From positions 1 to 5,607 of the forward strand of contig URTQ01000096.1 in the NCBI GenBank assembly GCA_900550855.1: a stretch of 5,607 bases of DNA, written 5' to 3'. The notes under the pieces were generated by a model. It made no database searches. It saw only the letters and a list, made by a program, of their open reading frames with translations, and had not been told where the DNA came from. Below are positions 1-3,845 of the stretch, piece after piece. A program made the position numbers and the translations under genes. This DNA comes from an uncultured Eubacteriales bacterium. Its GTDB lineage: Bacteria; Bacillota; Clostridia; Christensenellales; CAG-917. Numbering within the stretch: the stretch's first letter is position 1; every line of letters begins with the position of its first letter.

Positions 1-512
1 CCCGTCGTGTGGCGGTAAACGATGATTTTAAGTTCGTTTTCGCCGACTTTGACGTACGGCGTGATGTCGTATTCCTGATAATCGAACGTATCCTCGCTGT
101 ATCCGACGAACGAGCCGTTGACGTACACTTCCGCGCCGCTGTTTGCGGCAAAATTGACGTGAATGCTTCCGCTCACCTTGTCGAGCACGAACGTGCGCCT
201 GTAAACGCCGCAATTATTCTCGTTTTCGTTGATGTGCGGCTTGCCCGTCGTTGCAATGGGGTGCGGATAGCGGATATTCGAATAAATGGGTTTTCCGTAG
301 CCTTTGAGTTGCCAGTTGGACGGCACTTCGATTTTGTCCCAAGTTTTCGGGTTGGGGTCGAGAATCGCCGCCGAAACGTAGTATTTGAAATCCCATTCGC
401 CGTTCAAAAGAAGGGTTTTGACGTTGCCGTTTTGGTCTATCGGGAAGCCTGCGCCGTGTTTCTTTTCAACGTTGACGCAATAAACGTCGGGATTGTTGTA
501 GCAATTTTTCAT
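1..512 (-). CDS. lacZ: LacZ-type glycoside hydrolase family 2 beta-galactosidase, N-terminal part (3' end off window)
   Basis: The first 170 codons of a protein that would normally be about 1000 residues; the frame is still open at the left edge. It matches the sugar-binding (jelly-roll) domain at the start of GH2 beta-galactosidases. Visible landmarks are the LNGEW motif (about residues 36-40), VPSNWQ (63-68) followed by GYGKPIYSN (71-79) and YP (82-83), the E-N-x-x-G-x-Y segment (98-104), and VYVNG..VGYS (129-139) followed by a GEN motif (157-159). By comparison with E. coli LacZ, Asn99 aligns with the galactose-contacting Asn102 (alignment from memory). The catalytic glutamates lie beyond the window. 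The product would hydrolyse terminal beta-galactosides such as lactose or plant and host glycans. There is no signal peptide, so it is probably cytoplasmic. The ATG at 510-512 is preceded by AGAGG about 10 bases upstream. It begins 27 bases after the zinc-ribbon gene with no clear terminator between them, so it may be co-transcribed with the housekeeping operon. The exact GH2 subfamily (LacZ or EbgA-like) cannot be decided from this fragment. Confidence 0.9.
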   Translation of the reverse strand, partial: MKNCYNNPDVYCVNVEKKHGAGFPIDQNGNVKTLLLNGEWDFKYYVSAAILDPNPKTWDKIEVPSNWQLKGYGKPIYSNIRYPHPIATTGKPHINENENNCGVYRRTFVLDKVSGSIHVNFAANSGAEVYVNGSFVGYSEDTFDYQEYDITPYVKVGENELKIIVYRHTT

Positions 513-522
513 AATCTTTCTT

Positions 523-527
523 CCTCT
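523..527 (-). promoter_or_regulatory. Shine-Dalgarno of the beta-galactosidase gene
   Basis: The minus strand reads AGAGG here, 10 bases before the ATG at 512, within the 27-base gap after the zinc-ribbon gene. The spacing is slightly long and the match is moderate. It supports the chosen start, which also places the conserved N-P-x-V start of LacZ-type proteins at residues 7-10. Confidence 0.5.
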
Positions 528-539
528 CGCAGTTAAAAA

Positions 540-1256
540 TTATTGTTCGTCCGCAACGTAAAGTATTCTGCGGCAGTTGGGGCATTCGGCGTAGTCTCCG
601 ACGTTGCGAAGTTTGGATTTGGTGTCGTTGTCCACTTCCATCATACAGCGACCGCAAAGGCAATTCTTGCTGTCGTATTTGACGAAGGCGGGCATTCTTT
701 TCGCGCCTCTGAGCGCAAGATATGTGTGCATAACGTTTTCGGGAATCTCGCCTTTGAGAGCGTTGAGTTGCGATTTGATTTCCACGACTCTGGGTTGGAA
801 TTTTTTGACGAGATTGTCGTATTCCGCCTTTGCGCTCTTGTACACGTCGGTGGCTTTTACGCCCTGATCCCAAGTCTTTTTGTAACTGTCGTTGACTTGA
901 TCGATCTTTGCCGCCGCGCCGTTAGCCTCTTTTTCAAGAGCGTTGATTTTGTCGGCGATTGAAGCGACCATTTTGAGATAGTGGTCCGCTTCGTTTGCGT
1001 CTTGTACGTCTTCCAAAATGCCGTCGAACTCGTCGAGTTCCTCTTTGAGCGCGTCGATTTTGTCTTTCATTGCGGCGTAGCCTGCAAGAAGGTCGCTCGC
1101 TTCGGCTTTGAGTTTGCCGATCATCTCGGTTGCGCCTTCCAAACGCGATTTCGCAACGGCGAGTTTTTGGCGTTCGTCGCTCTTTGCGACCTCGTTTTCA
1201 AGAGTCATAAGTTCTTGGTCTATCTTTTGGTATTGAAGTATCTTATCAAATTTCAT
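540..1256 (-). CDS. Coiled-coil protein with C-terminal C4-type zinc ribbon (DUF164 / zf-RING_7 family)
   Basis: 238 residues, a normal length for this family. Residues from about 20 to 170 are Lys/Glu/Ala-rich, with the heptad-like character of a long antiparallel helical hairpin. The C-terminal ribbon has Cys201-x2-Cys204 and, 20 residues later, Cys225-x2-Cys228, followed by R-R-I-L-Y. A fifth cysteine (Cys199) gives a C-L-C-G-R-C cluster. Characterised relatives, as I recall, are Helicobacter pylori HP0958 (FlgZ) and chlamydial CT398 (CdsZ), reported to bind the sigma factor RpoN and, for HP0958, flagellin mRNA. The role in Firmicutes is not established, so no function is assigned beyond a probable cytoplasmic nucleic-acid or protein adaptor. 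The ATG start overlaps the end of the nif3-like gene by 11 bases. It has a GGAGG Shine-Dalgarno 5 bases upstream, so translation is probably coupled. The stop is TAA at 540-542. Confidence 0.92.
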   Translation of the reverse strand: MKFDKILQYQKIDQELMTLENEVAKSDERQKLAVAKSRLEGATEMIGKLKAEASDLLAGYAAMKDKIDALKEELDEFDGILEDVQDANEADHYLKMVASIADKINALEKEANGAAAKIDQVNDSYKKTWDQGVKATDVYKSAKAEYDNLVKKFQPRVVEIKSQLNALKGEIPENVMHTYLALRGAKRMPAFVKYDSKNCLCGRCMMEVDNDTKSKLRNVGDYAECPNCRRILYVADEQ

Positions 1257-2013
1257 TGTATCCTCCGACTGTCGTGAACGGACAGTTTTGTTTTGCTTTT
1301 ATAATTTTCACGCCGCTCGGCGCAATGATTTGTTCAAAAAGGTTTTGCACGATAATTTCGCTTGCGTAGTGCGAAAACTCGACGATGGGAAACTCGTCGT
1401 TTTCGGAAGCGACGTAAAGATGGTGCTTAAAGTCGCCGCTAACGAATACGTCCGCGTTCGCTTTTGCGTTTTCGTATGCCGAATCGCTCGCGCCGCCGCC
1501 GCAAATTATCATTGCTTTTTCAACGGTTTTATTTTTATCGCCCGTATATTTGACGGAATCGTCTTTTAGCGTCACCGCAACGTGCTTTGCGAAATCTTCG
1601 AGGGATTGCGCCTTTATATCGCACACAACGCCTACGCCGTTGGTGCAAAGATTCTCGCCGCCCAAAAGCGTTGCGAGGGTCATACAAAGCCCGTTTTCGC
1701 ACTCGTCGAGATTTGTATGCGCGCTGTACACCGTCAATCCGTTTTTAAGCGTTTCTCTTATAATCTCGCCTTTCGACTCGGCGGTATTAATGCTCTTTAT
1801 CGCCGAGAAAAAGAACGGATGGTGCGTGACGATAAGATTGCAGTTTTGCTCTACCGCTTGCTTTACGACGTCTTTGGTGAGGTCGAGAGCAACTATAACG
1901 CCGCTACATTCGTCGTTTAGGTTGCCTATCATAAGACCGGGATTATCCCACGCCTCCGCAAGCGCGACGGGCGCAAATTCTTCTATCGTATTTACAATTT
2001 GTCTGTGTTTCAT
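1246..2013 (-). CDS. nif3: Nif3/YbgI-like dinuclear metal centre protein
   Basis: 255 residues, the short form of the family, lacking the roughly 100-residue central insertion of B. subtilis YqfO. The metal-ligand set seen in E. coli YbgI is complete: His64-His65 in T-H-H-P, His99 and Asp103 in S-A-H-T-N-L-D, then His215 and Glu219 in F-S-H-Y-A-S-E. Other family marks are A-E-x-W-D-N-P-G-L near residues 19-27, V-S-G-D-F-K-H-H near 191-198, and the C-terminal V-G-G-Y at 249-252. Databases often name it GTP cyclohydrolase 1 type 2, an assignment I regard as weak; a hydrolase-like role using two metal ions is plausible but the substrate is unknown. It is cytoplasmic, with no signal peptide. The ATG at 2013 has an AAGGA site 7 bases upstream. 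It is separated from trmK by 106 bases and overlaps the zinc-ribbon gene by 11 bases. Nif3 and zinc-ribbon genes also adjoin each other in H. pylori (HP0959/HP0958, from memory), which suggests a functional pair. Confidence 0.95.
   Translation of the reverse strand: MKHRQIVNTIEEFAPVALAEAWDNPGLMIGNLNDECSGVIVALDLTKDVVKQAVEQNCNLIVTHHPFFFSAIKSINTAESKGEIIRETLKNGLTVYSAHTNLDECENGLCMTLATLLGGENLCTNGVGVVCDIKAQSLEDFAKHVAVTLKDDSVKYTGDKNKTVEKAMIICGGGASDSAYENAKANADVFVSGDFKHHLYVASENDEFPIVEFSHYASEIIVQNLFEQIIAPSGVKIIKAKQNCPFTTVGGYNEI
1262..1266 (-). promoter_or_regulatory. Shine-Dalgarno of the zinc-ribbon gene, inside the nif3-like gene
   Basis: GGAGG on the minus strand, 5 bases before the ATG at 1256. It lies inside the codons for the conserved C-terminal V-G-G-Y of the Nif3-like protein (GTC GGA GGA TAC). 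It fixes the start of the zinc-ribbon protein and explains the 11-base gene overlap. Confidence 0.85.
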
Positions 2014-2119
2014 ATCTTTATCCTTAATTCGAGGATTTGCCGCTATGGTGAGTTTCCGTCTTTGCGGCGAGCCGTTTCGACTATATTTGTCCGTTAGGTT
2101 TTATTTGTCGTTTCGGCTT
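2014..2119 (-). promoter_or_regulatory. Structured 106-base spacer / leader upstream of nif3-like gene
   Basis: The only sizeable non-coding stretch. On the minus strand it carries three successive short inverted repeats. GCCGAAACGAC (2107-2117) faces GTCGAAACGGC (2071-2081): two 4-bp helices around a symmetric AAA/AAA internal loop. GCCGC (2065-2069) faces GCGGC (2039-2043). ATCCT (2032-2036) faces AGGAT (2020-2024), the latter overlapping the ribosome binding site of the nif3-like gene. There is no U-run after any stem, so this is not an intrinsic terminator. No good -35/-10 pair is visible; a lone TATAGT lacks a partner. No small coding frame with a ribosome binding site was seen. Whether the spacer regulates anything is inference. 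Confidence 0.4.
2021..2025 (-). promoter_or_regulatory. Shine-Dalgarno of the nif3-like gene
   Basis: AAGGA on the minus strand, 7 bases before the ATG at 2013. Four of its bases are in a possible 5-bp hairpin with ATCCT at 2032-2036, across a 7-base loop, which could partly mask the site. Confidence 0.65.
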
Positions 2120-2779
2120 TTATTTGCGCTTTTGCAAAGCGTTTTCGAGTTTTGCGATTTTATCTTTCAATTCGACGGCTTTTGGATTGCGTTCGAGTAT
2201 GTTTTTCATACTCTCGATTTCCTTGTTCGCAAAGAACGCAAAGTTGTCGCTCGCGTCGAAAAACGCGCCGTACGCGATCTGCTCGCTTGAAAGAGTGCTT
2301 TTGCCCTCGTTCGTTTTCACGATTGTGTAGGTTTTGCCCGCACATTCGAGCATTTCGTCGAAAACTATGGTGTGTCCGCACTTCACTATCGCCGCTCTCA
2401 CCTTTTCGGGATGAGTGTTGGCAGAAAGCAGATAGTGCGAAAAACGCTTGCCTTGCTCGCTTGCTCGCAAGATTATGTCGGATATGACGTCGCCGCCCAA
2501 GCCTGCGATAATAACGGTGTCGACTTCCCTGTCCGCAACAGGTTCGAGTCCGTTTCCTAGCCTCGTTGTCATAACGTCCTGCACGCCGTTTTCCTTTGCA
2601 AGTTCTTCGGCTTTTGCAAGCGACGGCGCGGAAATGTCCGTTGCGATAACTTCGCTTGCTCTGTCCGTGCTTACGAGATAGTAGCCGAGTTTGCCGTGGT
2701 CACAGCCTACGTCCGCAACTTTGCCGTAGTCAACGAGGTTGGCAATGGCGGTCAATCTTTGGTCGAGTCGTATGGGCAT
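2120..2779 (-). CDS. trmK: tRNA (adenine(22)-N(1))-methyltransferase, TrmK family
   Basis: 219 residues, usual for TrmK, which methylates N1 of adenine 22 in the D-arm region of some tRNAs using S-adenosylmethionine. The class I methyltransferase fold is recognisable: motif I V-A-D-V-G-C-D-H-G-K-L at 21-31, the ribose-binding acid region A-T-D-I-S at 46-50, G-N-G-L at 75-78, and the A-G-L-G-G loop at 92-96. G-K-x-Y (148-151) matches the conserved strand after the catalytic loop. The C-terminal 45 or so residues are charged and helical, as in the family's coiled-coil tail. Two positions differ from the B. subtilis form as I recall it: Asn76 where G-D-G-L has Asp, and S-A-N (119-121) where Q-P-N is usual. 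The start codon shares one base with the rpoD stop (TGATG). No strong Shine-Dalgarno is present, so translation is probably coupled to rpoD. Position after rpoD is typical for Firmicutes. Confidence 0.9.
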   Translation of the reverse strand: MPIRLDQRLTAIANLVDYGKVADVGCDHGKLGYYLVSTDRASEVIATDISAPSLAKAEELAKENGVQDVMTTRLGNGLEPVADREVDTVIIAGLGGDVISDIILRASEQGKRFSHYLLSANTHPEKVRAAIVKCGHTIVFDEMLECAGKTYTIVKTNEGKSTLSSEQIAYGAFFDASDNFAFFANKEIESMKNILERNPKAVELKDKIAKLENALQKRK

Positions 2780-3825
2780 CAGTCGAAATCTTTGAGTTTT
2801 TTGAGGCGGTTGGGATGGCGAAGTTTGCGGAGTGCCTTTGCCTCGATTTGACGAATACGCTCACGAGTGACGTTAAATTCTTTGCCGACTTCTTCGAGGG
2901 TTCTGGGGTGCGAATCGTCAAGACCGTATCTCAAACGAAGCACTTTTTCTTCACGCGGAGTGAGCGTGTTGAGCACTTGAATGAGTTGTTCTTTGAGCAT
3001 ATTGCCCTCTGCGACCTCGCTCGGCGATTGAGAGGTGTGGTCCTCTATGAAGTCGCCAAGATGGCTGTCTTCTTCCTCGCCGATAGGCGTTTCGAGAGAT
3101 ACGGGGTCTTGCGCGATTTTTTGGATTTCACGCACGCGCTCGACCGAGCAACCCAGATACGCCGCGATTTCTTCCGCCGACGGCTCTCTGCCGAGTTTTT
3201 GAAGAAGTTGACGAGTGGCTCTGACTTGCTTGTTTATGGTTTCCACCATATGAACGGGAATACGAATGGTTCTTGCTTGGTCGGCGATTGCGCGGGTGAT
3301 TGCCTGTCTTATCCACCACGTCGCGTACGTCGAGAATTTGAAGCCTTTCGTATAGTCGAATTTTTCAACCGCTTTCATCAAACCGAGATTGCCCTCTTGA
3401 ATGAGGTCGAGGAATTGCATACCTCTGCCGACGTAGCGTTTTGCTATGGACACGACAAGACGTAAGTTCGCTTCGCTCAAAATATGCTTTGCTTCCTCGT
3501 CGCCCTCTTCCATACGCTTTGCGAGTTCGATTTCTTGGTCGGCGGTCAAAAGAGGCACTTTGCCGATGTCTTTGAGGTAGATTTTAACCGAGTCGTCAAC
3601 GCTCGAATCGATGATTTTGTCAAGAGCGATGTCGTCGTCCTCGATTGTTTCTTCAACCTTTACGTTTTCGTTTTGCAAAGCGTTGAACACCATTTCCATA
3701 TCTTCCGCGGTTGCGTTGAGGTGTTCGAGCCTTGCCATTATATCGTCTTCGCTTATTGAGCCTTTGCTCTTTCCGTATGCGACGATTTTGTCAATCTCTT
3801 GTTTCAAAAGTTGTTCTCTGTCCAC
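2779..3825 (-). CDS. rpoD: RNA polymerase primary sigma factor SigA/RpoD
   Basis: 348 residues, the short Firmicute form, without the large non-conserved insert of E. coli sigma 70. It directs RNA polymerase to housekeeping promoters. A small region 1.1-like N-terminus (about 1-60) leads into an acidic linker. Region 1.2 starts near 78 (D-S-V-K-I-Y-L-K-D-I-G). Region 2 runs about 116-190, with the core-binding signature F-L-D-L-I-Q-E-G-N-L-G-L at 138-149 and the -10 recognition/melting segment Y-A-T-W-W-I-R-Q-A-I at 167-176. Region 3 is about 191-270. Region 4 is about 283-340, with the -35 recognition helix V-T-R-E-R-I-R-Q-I-E at 319-328 and R-K-L-R-H-P at 333-338. All DNA-contact segments look canonical. 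The start is GTG at 3823-3825, supported by AGGAGG 7 bases upstream. It sits 20 bases after dnaG and shares one base with trmK, so it is an internal gene of the operon. Confidence 0.98.
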   Translation of the reverse strand: MDREQLLKQEIDKIVAYGKSKGSISEDDIMARLEHLNATAEDMEMVFNALQNENVKVEETIEDDDIALDKIIDSSVDDSVKIYLKDIGKVPLLTADQEIELAKRMEEGDEEAKHILSEANLRLVVSIAKRYVGRGMQFLDLIQEGNLGLMKAVEKFDYTKGFKFSTYATWWIRQAITRAIADQARTIRIPVHMVETINKQVRATRQLLQKLGREPSAEEIAAYLGCSVERVREIQKIAQDPVSLETPIGEEEDSHLGDFIEDHTSQSPSEVAEGNMLKEQLIQVLNTLTPREEKVLRLRYGLDDSHPRTLEEVGKEFNVTRERIRQIEAKALRKLRHPNRLKKLKDFD

Positions 3826-3832
3826 TTATATT

Positions 3833-3838
3833 CCTCCT
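3833..3838 (-). promoter_or_regulatory. Consensus Shine-Dalgarno of rpoD
   Basis: AGGAGG on the minus strand, in the 20-base dnaG-rpoD gap, with a 7-base A/T-rich spacer to the GTG at 3825. The perfect site justifies choosing the GTG rather than a later ATG and suggests efficient initiation despite the non-ATG start. Confidence 0.9.
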
Positions 3839-3845
3839 CGGTGAA

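Noticed and set aside
9..536. 175-codon plus-strand open frame at the left edge
   Set aside because: It lies opposite the beta-galactosidase start, whose motifs are unmistakable. The plus-strand product shows no recognisable motif.
535..574. Possible intrinsic terminator after the zinc-ribbon gene
   Set aside because: CCGCA/TGCGG (551-555 and 570-574) makes only a 5-pair stem with a large loop, and the T5 run (535-539) begins 11 bases after it. This is too weak and too far apart for a normal intrinsic terminator.
466..873. 135-codon minus-strand frame overlapping the zinc-ribbon gene and the start of the beta-galactosidase
   Set aside because: Arg/Gln-rich out-of-frame reading of two real genes, with no motif.
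1550..2290. 246-codon open frame on the plus strand spanning nif3, the spacer and trmK
   Set aside because: It crosses two well-supported genes on the other strand, and its predicted protein is low-complexity Phe/Ser/Arg. It is most likely a by-product of codon bias on the minus strand.
2656..3465. 269-codon open frame on the plus strand opposite rpoD
   Set aside because: Antisense shadow of a fully canonical sigma factor gene. The product is Phe/Arg/Cys-rich with no family resemblance and no ribosome binding site.
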